In this document: one piece after another, positions 47,632 to 56,838 of the stretch
How the letters are laid out: every line of letters starts with the position of its first letter
How positions within the stretch are numbered: the first letter of the stretch is position 1
Origin: Acinetobacter kanungonis
GTDB taxonomy: Bacteria; Pseudomonadota; Gammaproteobacteria; Pseudomonadales; Moraxellaceae
Assembly (NCBI RefSeq): GCF_009939195.1
Contig: NZ_JAACKC010000001.1
Span: 852,270-916,269 of the forward strand
DNA length: 64,000 bases
Direction of reading: 5' to 3'
Program-made: the position numbers and the translations under genes
The notes under the pieces: generated by a model
Seen by the model: only the letters and a program-made list of their open reading frames with translations
Told to the model about the DNA's origin: nothing
Database searches by the model: none

Positions 47632-48150
47632 ATGCACCTCAACAAATATATGGCTTTTACATTAGTAGAACTTGCCATCACCGTATTGGTTTTGTCAATA
47701 CTAATTACGTTAGCTTTGCCTTATTACCATCAATTAAAATCAAATCAAGAACGTCAGCTTGTTTTCAGACTGATTAGCAATAACATTCAACTAGCTAAAC
47801 AACATGCTGTGATTCATCACACAAACGTCGTAATCTGTCCATCCATCGACATGCTTTCTTGCAAAGATTCAATGTGGGGACATGGCTTTATTGTATTTCT
47901 CGATTTAAATAAGAATAGGCAAGTAGATTACAATGAATCCCTAATTGCAAAAGAACAAACCAATTTATATTACGGCACCTTGAATTGGCGAGGTACTCTT
48001 CACTTTTCGAGCCTGAGTTTCATGGCTGAACATGGTCTCCCTATAGGCTCCAATGGCAGCTTTTATTATTGCTCATCCACATCAAAAAATTTAAAAATCA
48101 TTCTCAACAAAATGGGAAGTTCACGCAGTGAAGATCTGTCGCGTTGTTGA
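47632..48150 (+). CDS. FimT/GspH-like type IV pseudopilin
   Basis: This 172-residue minor pseudopilin has a short leader and an N-terminal helix MAFTLVELAITVLVLSILIT with Glu at +5. The residue before the cleavage point is Ala (codon GCT) instead of the usual Gly, which is unusual for a prepilin peptidase substrate. A GspH/FimT domain follows with an internal Cys pair (VICPSIDMLSCKD) and another pair near the C-terminus (YYCSST, LSRC). FimT-like proteins in this group bind DNA or start pilus assembly. The frame is open three codons upstream to a TTG; ATG is used here. Confidence 0.82.
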   Translation: MHLNKYMAFTLVELAITVLVLSILITLALPYYHQLKSNQERQLVFRLISNNIQLAKQHAVIHHTNVVICPSIDMLSCKDSMWGHGFIVFLDLNKNRQVDYNESLIAKEQTNLYYGTLNWRGTLHFSSLSFMAEHGLPIGSNGSFYYCSSTSKNLKIILNKMGSSRSEDLSRC

Positions 48151-48250
48151 AAACCGATGAGTCAACTGCAAAAACAACTTTTAAATTACAGTTTTCAATA
48201 TACTGCTGTGGATTGATAAAAATTGATTATAGACATTCGGAGAGAGATCA

Positions 48251-49426
48251 ATGACTGATATCGTGATTGTAAATGGTGCACGTACTGCCATGGGCGGTTT
48301 TCAAGGAAGTTTATCTAGCTTGACGGCACCAGAACTTGGCGCAACAACAATTAAAGAAGCCATTGCTCGCGCTGGTTTACAACCTAGCGATGTAGAAGAA
48401 GTCATTATGGGCTGTGTTTTGCCTGCTGGTCTTAAACAAGGCCCTGCACGTCAAGCCATGCGTCAAGCGGGTCTACCCGACTCAACAGGTGCCGTCACAA
48501 TCAACAAACTCTGTGGTTCTGGCATGAAAGCTGTGATGCAGGCTGCGGATATGATTAAAGCGGGTTCTGCTGAAATCGTGGTTGCAGGGGGTATGGAGTC
48601 GATGACCAATGCACCTTATGTATTAACCAAAGCGCGTGCTGGTTACCGTATGGGCCATGGTGAAGTTAAAGATCACATGTTCCTAGACGGATTAGAAGAT
48701 GCTGAAACGGGTCGTTTAATGGGTTCATTTGCCCAAGATATGGCGAATACCCGTGGCTATACACGTGAACAAATGGATGAGTTTGCTATTCGTTCTTTAC
48801 AACGTGCACAAAAAGCTGTTCAAGAAGGCTATTTTGCAGACGAAATCGTCCCAGTGACAGTTTCAACGCGTAAAGGCGATGTTATTGTTGATAAAGATGA
48901 ACAACCGTTTAATGCCAACATCGATAAAATTCCGACTTTACGTCCAGCATTTGCAAAAGACGGCACGATTACCGCTGCGAATGCCAGCTCAATTTCTGAT
49001 GGTGCATCAGCTTTAGTTTTAACCTCAGCTGACAATGCATCTGCAAAAGGTTTACAGCCATTGGCTAAAATTTTGGCTTATGCTTCAAACTCTCAACACC
49101 CTTCTGAATTCACGATCGCTCCTGTAGGTGCAATTGAGAAAGTCTTGAAGAAAACAGGTTGGGATGCGCAAGACGTTGACCTTTGGGAAATCAATGAAGC
49201 ATTTGCTATGGTCACCATGTGCCCAATGGATGACTTCAAACTTGATCCAGCGAAAGTCAACATTAATGGCGGTGCTTGTGCACTTGGACATCCAGTCGGT
49301 TCTACAGGTTCACGTATTATCCTTACCCTCATTCATGCGTTAAAACGTACTGGTGGTAAAAAAGGCATTGCAGCATTGTGTATCGGCGGTGGTGAAGCAA
49401 CTGCTGTTGCGATTGAACTTCTATAA
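48251..49426 (+). CDS. Acetyl-CoA C-acetyltransferase (thiolase)
   Basis: This 391-residue thiolase condenses or cleaves acetoacetyl-CoA. The nucleophile is Cys88 in NKLCGSGMKAV; the second site has WEINEAFAMV, CALGHPVGSTG and the C-terminal CIGGGEATAVA. It resembles biosynthetic acetoacetyl-CoA thiolases (AtoB/PhaA type), though a broader chain-length range is possible. GGAGAGAG precedes the ATG. It is a single gene with its own terminator. Confidence 0.92.
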   Translation: MTDIVIVNGARTAMGGFQGSLSSLTAPELGATTIKEAIARAGLQPSDVEEVIMGCVLPAGLKQGPARQAMRQAGLPDSTGAVTINKLCGSGMKAVMQAADMIKAGSAEIVVAGGMESMTNAPYVLTKARAGYRMGHGEVKDHMFLDGLEDAETGRLMGSFAQDMANTRGYTREQMDEFAIRSLQRAQKAVQEGYFADEIVPVTVSTRKGDVIVDKDEQPFNANIDKIPTLRPAFAKDGTITAANASSISDGASALVLTSADNASAKGLQPLAKILAYASNSQHPSEFTIAPVGAIEKVLKKTGWDAQDVDLWEINEAFAMVTMCPMDDFKLDPAKVNINGGACALGHPVGSTGSRIILTLIHALKRTGGKKGIAALCIGGGEATAVAIELL

Positions 49427-49459
49427 GTTTCAATCCCTTACCTTCACTCATTTTTAAGT

Positions 49460-49489
49460 AAAAAATCCTCCCCAGTGGGAGGATTTTTT
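49460..49489 (+). terminator. Terminator of the thiolase gene
   Basis: TCCTCCC and GGGAGGA form a stem with a CAGT loop, extended by A6/T6, followed by TATG. Confidence 0.85.
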
Positions 49490-49569
49490 ATGCTTACATT
49501 TTTTCATTATTCTTTTTGATGAAGGCTGATAGATTAATCACTCGAAAACAAAAAATGGAAAATAGAACA

Positions 49570-50016
49570 ATGCAACTCAACCATTATCTCAATTTCCAAG
49601 GTGAAGCCGAAGCTGCGTTTAATTTTTATAAATCTATCTTTGGCGGTGAGTTTGCTTTACTGAGCCGTTATGGTGATATGCCACCCAGCGAAGGAAGCAC
49701 TTTATCAGATGCCGAAAAAAATTTAATTCTGCATGTTTCTTTACCAATCAATGAATTTACCGTTCTGATGGCTTCCGATACTACTGAACAATTTTGTGCA
49801 GCAAATAGTCCTTTTATTAAAGGCACCAATCACTATATTTCAATAAATCTTGATAAACATGAGCAAGATGAAGCCAAACGCTTATTTGAGGCACTCTCAG
49901 TCAATGGTCAAATTGAAATGCCCTTAGAAAAAACCTTTTGGGGTGCACTATATGCAGCATTTACCGATCAGTTTGGGGTGAAATGGATGGTGAATTGCCA
50001 AATTGAAGAGATGTGA
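49570..50016 (+). CDS. PhnB-like VOC-family protein
   Basis: This 148-residue protein of the glyoxalase/VOC superfamily is of the PhnB/YjdN type. It begins MQLNHYLNFQGEAEAAFNFYKSIFGGEF, the family's usual start, and has LSDAEKNLILHVSLPI and FGVKWMVNCQ at the end. Members are often called 3-demethylubiquinone-9 3-methyltransferase-like, but the metal-binding residues and activity are unclear. The frame is open 18 codons upstream with another Met at 49555; the family start is preferred. A terminator follows. Confidence 0.85.
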   Translation: MQLNHYLNFQGEAEAAFNFYKSIFGGEFALLSRYGDMPPSEGSTLSDAEKNLILHVSLPINEFTVLMASDTTEQFCAANSPFIKGTNHYISINLDKHEQDEAKRLFEALSVNGQIEMPLEKTFWGALYAAFTDQFGVKWMVNCQIEEM

Positions 50017-50068
50017 GCTTTTGTGAAATAAAGTTTTATTCTTATAAAAAATTCATAAATCTAAAAAG

Positions 50069-50097
50069 AAAAAAGCCAGATTTAATCTGGCTTTTTT
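50069..50097. terminator. Bidirectional terminator between VOC and DUF934 genes
   Basis: AAAAAGCCAGA and TCTGGCTTTTT form an 11-bp stem with A-rich and T-rich flanks, suited to both convergent genes. Confidence 0.85.
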
Positions 50098-50110
50098 CTA
50101 ACTAAAGGAC

Positions 50111-50596
50111 TTAAGCCCCAGTTTGATAACTTGCTTGAGCAACCGCAGTTGATGCTTGGTACGGATTGGTGAAATCACCCAAACCGGCTGCAGCTTCCTG
50201 AACATCTTTACCTTCTTTAATCACGAAAGTATCGAAACCAGAACGCTTCATATAGTTTAAGACATCCTTAAACACATCACCTGTGGCACGTAATTCACCT
50301 TGGAAACCTTGGCGACGTAACAATGCTGCAAATGAATAACCACGACCATCGTTAAATCCAGCGAAATCAATAAAGATCGCATCTAACTGGTCTAACGGAA
50401 ATTCATTTACTTCAGGAGAAGCATCAACCGTAATCAGTAACGCTTTTTTACCCTTAATGTTGGCAAGCTGATCTAACTGTTCAACAGTCAGTACCACATC
50501 ACCTTGCGGTAATACAGCATCTTCACCAATCAACTGGTAGCTATTGTCTGCAATCGTGCCATCTTTAGAGAGCACTTGTAGTGCGGTATTAAGCAT
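50111..50596 (-). CDS. DUF934 protein, sulfite-reductase accessory
   Basis: This 161-residue protein of DUF934 is almost always encoded next to a sulfite reductase of this type. It starts MLNTALQVLSKDGTIADNSY, with AAGGAG seven bases before the ATG. Family segments are FIDFAGFNDGRGYSFAALLRRQ and LRATGDVFKDVLNYMKRSGFDTFVI. The start lies eight bases inside the end of cysI, so translation is coupled. It is an oxidoreductase-type accessory by family annotation; no catalytic residues are proven. Confidence 0.93.
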   Translation of the reverse strand: MLNTALQVLSKDGTIADNSYQLIGEDAVLPQGDVVLTVEQLDQLANIKGKKALLITVDASPEVNEFPLDQLDAIFIDFAGFNDGRGYSFAALLRRQGFQGELRATGDVFKDVLNYMKRSGFDTFVIKEGKDVQEAAAGLGDFTNPYQASTAVAQASYQTGA

Positions 50597-52232
50597 AAGC
50601 ACGCTCCTTGAATGGTTGAATGCCAACACGGCGATAAGTTTCAATGAACTCTTCACCTTCTTGACGTAAATCAAGATAAGTATTCAGAATTTCTTCGATG
50701 ATGTCAGGCACAGCTTCAGCTGCAAATGATGGCCCTAAGATGTCACCAATTGAAGCATCATGGTCTGCATTCCCACCTAAAGTAATTTGGTAGAACTCAG
50801 CACCTTTTTTATCGACACCTAAAATACCAATATTACCCACGTGGTGATGACCACAGGCATTCATACAGCCTGAAATGTTCAAGTCGATATGACCCAAATT
50901 GTAAACCGTATCGAGGTCATCAAAACGACGTGAAATCGCTTCAGAAATAGGAATCGATTTCGCATTCGCCAATGAACAGAAGTCACCGCCTGGGCAGCAG
51001 ATAATATCGGTAATGAAACCAATATGCGCGCGTGCCAAGTCGTGTTGTTCTAAGGTTTGCCACAATTCAAATAAATCTTTTTGCGGTACATCGACCAAAG
51101 AAATGTTTTGTTCGTGCGTGGTACGTAATTCACCGAACGTGTATTTGTCTGCAAGGTCTGCAATCAAATTCATTTCTTCAGTAGTCACGTCGCCTGGTGC
51201 AATCCCCGCACGTTTTAGTGAAATGGTGACAACGCGGTAACCAGCGACTTTATGTGCATTGGTATTAATGTTGAACCACTGCTTGAACTTAGGATGTTCA
51301 GCAAACAATGCCGTGAAGTCTTCATCCGCCAATTGTTGATAAGCAAATGGGGTAAATTCATCATCCAGTTTCGCTAAAGTTTCAGCATCGACTTTCAATG
51401 TTTTGATAGTGTGAGCAAATTCTGCTTCCACTTTTTCAGCAAACACTGCAGGCGTTAATGCTTTAACTAAAATTTTGATACGTGCTTTATATTTGTTGTC
51501 ACGGCGACCGTGTAAGTTATACACACGAAGTACCGCTTCAAGATAAGCAATCAAGTCTTCACGTGGCAACCATTCTTTGATGATTGAACCAATGATTGGC
51601 GTACGGCCTAAACCACCGCCTACTTTGATTTTATAACCGATCTCACCTGCTGCATTCTTCACGATATATACACCGATATCGTGGAATGAGGTTGCAGCAC
51701 GATCCACTTCTTCTAAAGCAGACACGGCGATTTTGAATTTACGTGGCAAGAACGCAAATTCAGGATGGAACGTTGACCATTGACGAATCAATTCACAAGT
51801 CGGACGTGGGTCGGCAATTTCGCCTGCCACAACACCCGCATATTGGTCAGTCGTAGTATTACGAATACAGTTACCTGAAGTTTGAATGGCATGCATCTGT
51901 ACAGTTGCCAATTCGGCAAGCATGTCAGGCACGTTTTCAAGCGCTGGCCAGTTAAACTGAATGTTTTGACGTGTTGACACGTGTGCATAGCCACGGTCAT
52001 ATTCTTTCGCCAATTCCGCAACCTTGCGTAACTGCGTAGAGCTCATCAAACCATAAGGAACAGCAATACGTAACATTGGCGCATAGCGTTGTACGTATAA
52101 ACCATTTTGGAGACGTAGCGGACGGTATTCATCTTCAGTGAGTTTACCCGCTAAATAACGTTCCGTTTGGTCACGGAACTGTGCAACACGTTCATTGATC
52201 AGTTGCTGATCAAAATCAGTATATAAATACAT
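50589..52232 (-). CDS. cysI: Siroheme/[4Fe-4S] sulfite reductase
   Basis: This 547-residue enzyme reduces sulfite to sulfide with six electrons for cysteine synthesis. It has two ferredoxin-like half domains and two siroheme-binding domains. The cluster and siroheme ligands are visible as CCPGGDFC and SGCMNACGHH. The N-terminal half has AHVSTRQNIQFNW and IQTSGNCIRNTTTDQ with the siroheme contacts. The enzyme is probably ferredoxin-dependent or uses a separate electron donor, because no flavoprotein gene (cysJ) lies next to it. It is the first gene of an operon with the DUF934 gene. Confidence 0.92.
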   Translation of the reverse strand: MYLYTDFDQQLINERVAQFRDQTERYLAGKLTEDEYRPLRLQNGLYVQRYAPMLRIAVPYGLMSSTQLRKVAELAKEYDRGYAHVSTRQNIQFNWPALENVPDMLAELATVQMHAIQTSGNCIRNTTTDQYAGVVAGEIADPRPTCELIRQWSTFHPEFAFLPRKFKIAVSALEEVDRAATSFHDIGVYIVKNAAGEIGYKIKVGGGLGRTPIIGSIIKEWLPREDLIAYLEAVLRVYNLHGRRDNKYKARIKILVKALTPAVFAEKVEAEFAHTIKTLKVDAETLAKLDDEFTPFAYQQLADEDFTALFAEHPKFKQWFNINTNAHKVAGYRVVTISLKRAGIAPGDVTTEEMNLIADLADKYTFGELRTTHEQNISLVDVPQKDLFELWQTLEQHDLARAHIGFITDIICCPGGDFCSLANAKSIPISEAISRRFDDLDTVYNLGHIDLNISGCMNACGHHHVGNIGILGVDKKGAEFYQITLGGNADHDASIGDILGPSFAAEAVPDIIEEILNTYLDLRQEGEEFIETYRRVGIQPFKERAYA

Positions 52233-52936
52233 GGCGTACAGCTAGTAGTTTCATTATAACGACTGACAGCATAACGACATTTAAACTATCAACAAAATGC
52301 GTTTTTTACATATTTCATAGCGGTTTTATTGATAAAGATAAATATTCGTGGCATTCAGCTCAAATCCTTGCAGATTTTCTTACTTTAATTATTTTTTATT
52401 AGATAGTTATGAACAATTGATATAACGTGGTTTTACAAAAGACAATACCCGATTTTATTGGGATTCAGGCTATTTTTAAAACTCGCATGACTTTCTTCGA
52501 TGAGCAAACCAAAGCAAATTCTAGGGATAAGTTTTAAAATCGGCAGCGCTTGTGAACGTACATCATCATATTAATAATTTTCGATCATCAGCCAATACAC
52601 GCGCTATAACGTCTTAACTTTAAAACCCTACTGTTGATCAAAAAGATGATCTCTAGGAAAAATTGAAAAGAATCTAGATGACTGAAACACGATTGAGCAA
52701 GCTCATGCCATAGACTCAATAAAGTCGAACAAGCCAATTATCTTCAGGAAAATGCTCTTTCAGTTAAGTGATGAACTGTACTTTCAGAAACTCACCTAAT
52801 GAAAATTCATGAATTAACTTTATTAGTATGTGATGAGCCATCACCTGCACCTAAAGACACACTATTATTTTCACCTCCCAAGTCTGAAAATAAAAAAGCC
52901 TGATTCATCAGGCTTTTTTATTCAAGATACAGTCCG
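52233..52936. other. 704-bp intergenic region without a clear gene
   Basis: The left part must hold the cysI promoter, because cysI reads leftwards from 52232. The rest is AT-rich. A 34-codon plus-strand frame (52799-52903) ends inside the gcd terminator and lacks a ribosome site. There is no other open frame of note. The size and mixed composition would fit a decayed gene, but I cannot identify one. Confidence 0.4.
52892..52919 (-). terminator. Terminator of gcd
   Basis: AAAAAAGCCTGA and TCAGGCTTTTTT form a 12-bp stem with a TTCA loop. Confidence 0.85.
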
Positions 52937-55327
52937 TTATTGCAAGGCATAGGCGACCAAGTAATCCCCCATCTTGGTGCCAAAGGAACCGTGCCCACCC
53001 GCCATAATCACGACATATTGCTTACCATTGATTTCATAGGTCATGGGTGTGGCTTGCCCCCCTGCAGGTAAGCGTCCTTCCCACAACTGCTCACCATTCG
53101 TGACATTAAATGCACGAAGATAATTATCTTGCGTAGCTGCGACAAACATGACATTACCAGCAGTTGAGATGGGTCCGCCCAAACCCGGCACCCCAATTTT
53201 TAACGGCGGTAACTGGAACAATTGTGGCAGGCTGTCACGGATAGTCCCAATCCGTTTTTTCCAGACCACTTGATGAGTTTTCAAATCTACACCAGCCACA
53301 TAGCCCCAAGCGGGTTGTTTACATGGCAAGCCGAGTGGCGATAAGAACGCACTGATTTCTACGCCATAAGGTACGCCATACATCGGTTGCACCCCTTGTT
53401 CAGTGCCTGCACCTTTCGCGGTTTCTTGGCGGTTTGGATCGGCTGGAATTAAACGACTGACAAAAGGCAAGCCGATAGGATTCATCACAGCGACCTGACG
53501 ATCGGCATTCACTGACATGCCGCCCCATTCAAATACACCTAAATTCCCCGGAAAGACCAACGTACCATTTTCAGAAGGCGGGGTATAAATGCCGTCATAA
53601 TTCAAGCGATGGAAAGATACGCGGCAAATCAACTGGTCAAACATGGTCGCACCCCACATATCTTTATCTTTTAACTTTTCTTGAGGGGCAAGATTTAATG
53701 CAGAAAATGGTTGGGTTGCAGCATAATGCTCACCTTGAGTTTGCGGTCCACGTTTCACGGTTTGAGGAACGGCGCGCTCAGTAATTGGCACAATCGCTTT
53801 CCCTGTACGTCGGTCCAGCACAAAGACATTCCCTGTTTTGGTTAAGACATAAATGGCAGGAACAGTTTGACCTGCTGCATCCTGAACATCTGCCAATGAC
53901 GGTTGCGCAGGCACATCCATATCCCATAAATCGTGATGTGTGGTTTGGAAATGCCACACCAGCTTGCCTGTACTGGCATTGATAGCCAGCATGGAATTGG
54001 CATAACGTTCTTTTAATTCGCTACGATCTCCGCCCCAAATATCAGGTGTTCCAACGCCTGTTGGCACATATACGATATCCAGTTTCGCATCATAGGCCAA
54101 AGGTGCCCACGCATTCGGTGAGTTATGTACAAAAGTGGTACTTTCGTTCGGCATGGCATTCGGGTTTTGTGCCCCTGTATCAAAGACCCAAAGCAATTCA
54201 CCCGTATTGACGTCATAGCCACGAATCACCCCTGAAGGTTCTTTAGAGGAATAATTGTCTGTGACTGATCCCGCAATCACGATGGTCGTGCCTGAAATAA
54301 TCCCCGGAGATGTGGGGTTATACCCGCCCGGATAGGCATACGGCATAAATTTTTGTAAATTCACCTCACCTTGCTCACCAAAATCGCTACAGACTTTGCC
54401 TGTGTCGGCATTGACTGCCACCAAGCGACCATCATTCACAGGAACAATCACTTTACGTGGACATTCGGCAGATACGGTTTTTCGACTTTGCAAGCTGGTG
54501 GCGAACTCGGCGGTATTATTGGCATCGTAGTACATTACCCCACGACAGGTCAGATGCTGAAAGGTATGATCGGCTTTAAGTTTAGGGTCATAACGCCATT
54601 TTTCTTGACCACTGGCAGGGTCTAAGGCAATCAACCATTGATGAGTGGTACACATATACAGGTTGTCACCGACTTTAATTGGCGTCACCTGATTGGTGGT
54701 TTCTCCTGAATCCTGATCGGTTTTGACATCCCCTGTACGGAATGTCCAGACGACCTTGAGGTCTTTGACATTTTTATCATTAATTTGTGTTAGTGGAGAA
54801 TAACGTACTCCTGCTTGAGTACGCCCATAGGCAGGCCAATCTTGTTCGGCAATACCATCTATTGCCTGCGCTGACTCTGGCTGTGGTTGCTTGATCACGC
54901 CATTGATTTCTTGCGGATCATTGAAAATCGCATAGACCATTACGCAGATTGCAATCAGCAACGTCCCTGAAAGAGCAATTTTACTGCCCTGAACCGCACT
55001 CATGTTGCGGGTCACCGCAGGAATCAGCAGCCATAATCCGAGGATCCCCAAGATATCCAGTCGGGGGGCTAACGCCCAAAAGTCGGTTCCAACTTCCCAT
55101 AGACTCCACAAGATGGTCGCCAGCATCAACAAACTATAGAGCCATAACGCAGAAGATTGCCTCTGTTTAAGTAAAAATGCGGATGCGAAAAGCAACAACG
55201 CTGCAATCACATAGTAGATGGAACCTCCCAGCACAATCAGCCAGACACCGCCAATCAATAAGTAGGCAGCAATCACCAGCATCACAATGACGGTCAAGGT
55301 TCGCAGGGTATTCGATGGGTTACTCAT
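52937..55327 (-). CDS. gcd: Membrane-bound PQQ-dependent glucose dehydrogenase
   Basis: This 796-residue quinoprotein oxidises glucose to gluconolactone in the periplasm and passes electrons to ubiquinone. The N-terminal 140 residues hold about five membrane helices. The periplasmic part is an eight-bladed PQQ propeller beginning DWPAYGRTQAGVRYSPLTQIN. Blade motifs include TFQHLTCRGVMYYDAN and WDMDVPAQPSLADV, with WAPLAYDAKLDIVYVPTGVGTP between them. The length equals the E. coli enzyme when started at MSNPSNTLR, which follows GAGGTG; the frame is open six codons upstream. It needs PQQ, whose genes are not in this window. Confidence 0.95.
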   Translation of the reverse strand: MSNPSNTLRTLTVIVMLVIAAYLLIGGVWLIVLGGSIYYVIAALLLFASAFLLKQRQSSALWLYSLLMLATILWSLWEVGTDFWALAPRLDILGILGLWLLIPAVTRNMSAVQGSKIALSGTLLIAICVMVYAIFNDPQEINGVIKQPQPESAQAIDGIAEQDWPAYGRTQAGVRYSPLTQINDKNVKDLKVVWTFRTGDVKTDQDSGETTNQVTPIKVGDNLYMCTTHQWLIALDPASGQEKWRYDPKLKADHTFQHLTCRGVMYYDANNTAEFATSLQSRKTVSAECPRKVIVPVNDGRLVAVNADTGKVCSDFGEQGEVNLQKFMPYAYPGGYNPTSPGIISGTTIVIAGSVTDNYSSKEPSGVIRGYDVNTGELLWVFDTGAQNPNAMPNESTTFVHNSPNAWAPLAYDAKLDIVYVPTGVGTPDIWGGDRSELKERYANSMLAINASTGKLVWHFQTTHHDLWDMDVPAQPSLADVQDAAGQTVPAIYVLTKTGNVFVLDRRTGKAIVPITERAVPQTVKRGPQTQGEHYAATQPFSALNLAPQEKLKDKDMWGATMFDQLICRVSFHRLNYDGIYTPPSENGTLVFPGNLGVFEWGGMSVNADRQVAVMNPIGLPFVSRLIPADPNRQETAKGAGTEQGVQPMYGVPYGVEISAFLSPLGLPCKQPAWGYVAGVDLKTHQVVWKKRIGTIRDSLPQLFQLPPLKIGVPGLGGPISTAGNVMFVAATQDNYLRAFNVTNGEQLWEGRLPAGGQATPMTYEINGKQYVVIMAGGHGSFGTKMGDYLVAYALQ

Positions 55328-55468
55328 TCTATTCACCTCATTCATTTTATTCTGGGTGGCGTGTTCTGCGATGTCCTACATGACAGAGTGCCTATTGTTT
55401 TGGTTTCTTATATGGTTCGCTTTAAATCGATGTTGATAAAATTCATTCAGAAAGGATGCTTGAGGCAT

Positions 55469-56710
55469 TTAAAATGCAGTCTGGAACTTGATTCCCCCAA
55501 CCCAGACATTTTCTCCGTCCTTATAGGCACCGACATGGCGGATGTATTGCAGATTTGGGCGGATCATCAACCAATGGGTCGCCTGTAAACCGTAATACAA
55601 TTCCGTGTTGTATTCTTCGTCTTGCCCCGTGTTTAAGTCATCATTCAGATGAATGCGCGCAAATCCCAATGCAATTTCATCTCTCGGGCGCATATCCAGC
55701 AGACCTGTATAGATCAGACCGATATTTTGCATGTTATCCACACTATTGGTCTTGTCGTCATGCATGGTCAGATTGATAAATCCCGTCACTCCACGGTGAG
55801 GATCTTGCGCATGTTGCAGTAACTGTTGTTTTGCCACCATCCACATGCCTTGCTTATGCGATGTGGCATTCGGATTCTGAATTTCTACGGCATCCGCACT
55901 GCTATAGTAATAGCCCAGTCGATATTCACCAGTTTTGTCTTGCATGCCAATTTTAGGCTGACAGACCAACTCGACTGGGACAATGACACCATCCGAGCCC
56001 GAAGTACTTAAATTAAAGCCCTGACTGCGTTTTAAGTTCTCGGGGTTATATTCATAGACTCCTATTGGGCTAAAGAGTTCAGGGGAGATTTGATATTTCA
56101 GTCTTGCCGCCCATTGACTAACGGGCCAGTTAAACCATTGGTCACCAACCCAGTTCCCTACCTGAGAACCGCATAAAGCCAAATTCTGAAAATCACAATC
56201 GAAACTGTTAAAGTCTTCGCCTTCGCCAAAGCGTCCGACTTTAATGTCTAGTTTTTGATTTAAAAATTGCTTTTTAATCCAGAGATTGGTCAAGCGCCAA
56301 GTTTGCCCACGCCCCCAGACTTCTTGAGTTGAGCTTAAGTGCCCCGCCAGTGCATCTGAGGTTTGCGACAGCGAATGTCCATTGCGTTCCGTCACAATGA
56401 TTTGTGCTTCCGTATCTTGCCAGCCGAGAATCTGCTCGAGATCAAAATGGCCTCCGAGCACAAACTGATCGGCATATTCAGTGCCATGACTGGAATGAAC
56501 TTTGGCATCCAGTAAAGATGCCATTTCACCGGTATAGCCCAAATTAAAGCTGTAACCCTTGGCTTGTAATTCAGTTCGGGCCCCGTTCCAATCCCCAAAC
56601 ATCCAAGGGCTATCTACCGCAAAGGCGGATTGCGCATGAGTCCCAGAATTCATACTCAAGCCCATCAAACACCACATGAAGCAATTCCTTGTGATCCGGA
56701 GCTTTTGCAT
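55469..56710 (-). CDS. oprB: OprB-family carbohydrate porin
   Basis: This 413-residue outer-membrane barrel of the OprB family lets glucose and other sugars through the outer membrane. The signal peptide is about 27 residues (cleaved near THAQS). The mature start has SPWMFGDWNGARTELQAKGYSF, typical of OprB. Other segments are KVGRFGEGEDF and WFNWPVSQWAARLKY, and the C-terminus ends GIKFQTAF with a terminal Phe. It lies upstream of gcd on the same strand with a 141-bp gap, so uptake and oxidation of glucose are probably co-regulated. Confidence 0.88.
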   Translation of the reverse strand: MQKLRITRNCFMWCLMGLSMNSGTHAQSAFAVDSPWMFGDWNGARTELQAKGYSFNLGYTGEMASLLDAKVHSSHGTEYADQFVLGGHFDLEQILGWQDTEAQIIVTERNGHSLSQTSDALAGHLSSTQEVWGRGQTWRLTNLWIKKQFLNQKLDIKVGRFGEGEDFNSFDCDFQNLALCGSQVGNWVGDQWFNWPVSQWAARLKYQISPELFSPIGVYEYNPENLKRSQGFNLSTSGSDGVIVPVELVCQPKIGMQDKTGEYRLGYYYSSADAVEIQNPNATSHKQGMWMVAKQQLLQHAQDPHRGVTGFINLTMHDDKTNSVDNMQNIGLIYTGLLDMRPRDEIALGFARIHLNDDLNTGQDEEYNTELYYGLQATHWLMIRPNLQYIRHVGAYKDGENVWVGGIKFQTAF

Positions 56711-56838
56711 ACCTGCAACCTTTTATAATTATGTTATTCCTGTTCAGGTTACGCCTGTTTTTTATGATTAAAATATAATCTTTTTGTCGTTTTTTGTTAA
56801 GACCCTCATCATCAATGACTCAATTTATGAGGTGCAGC

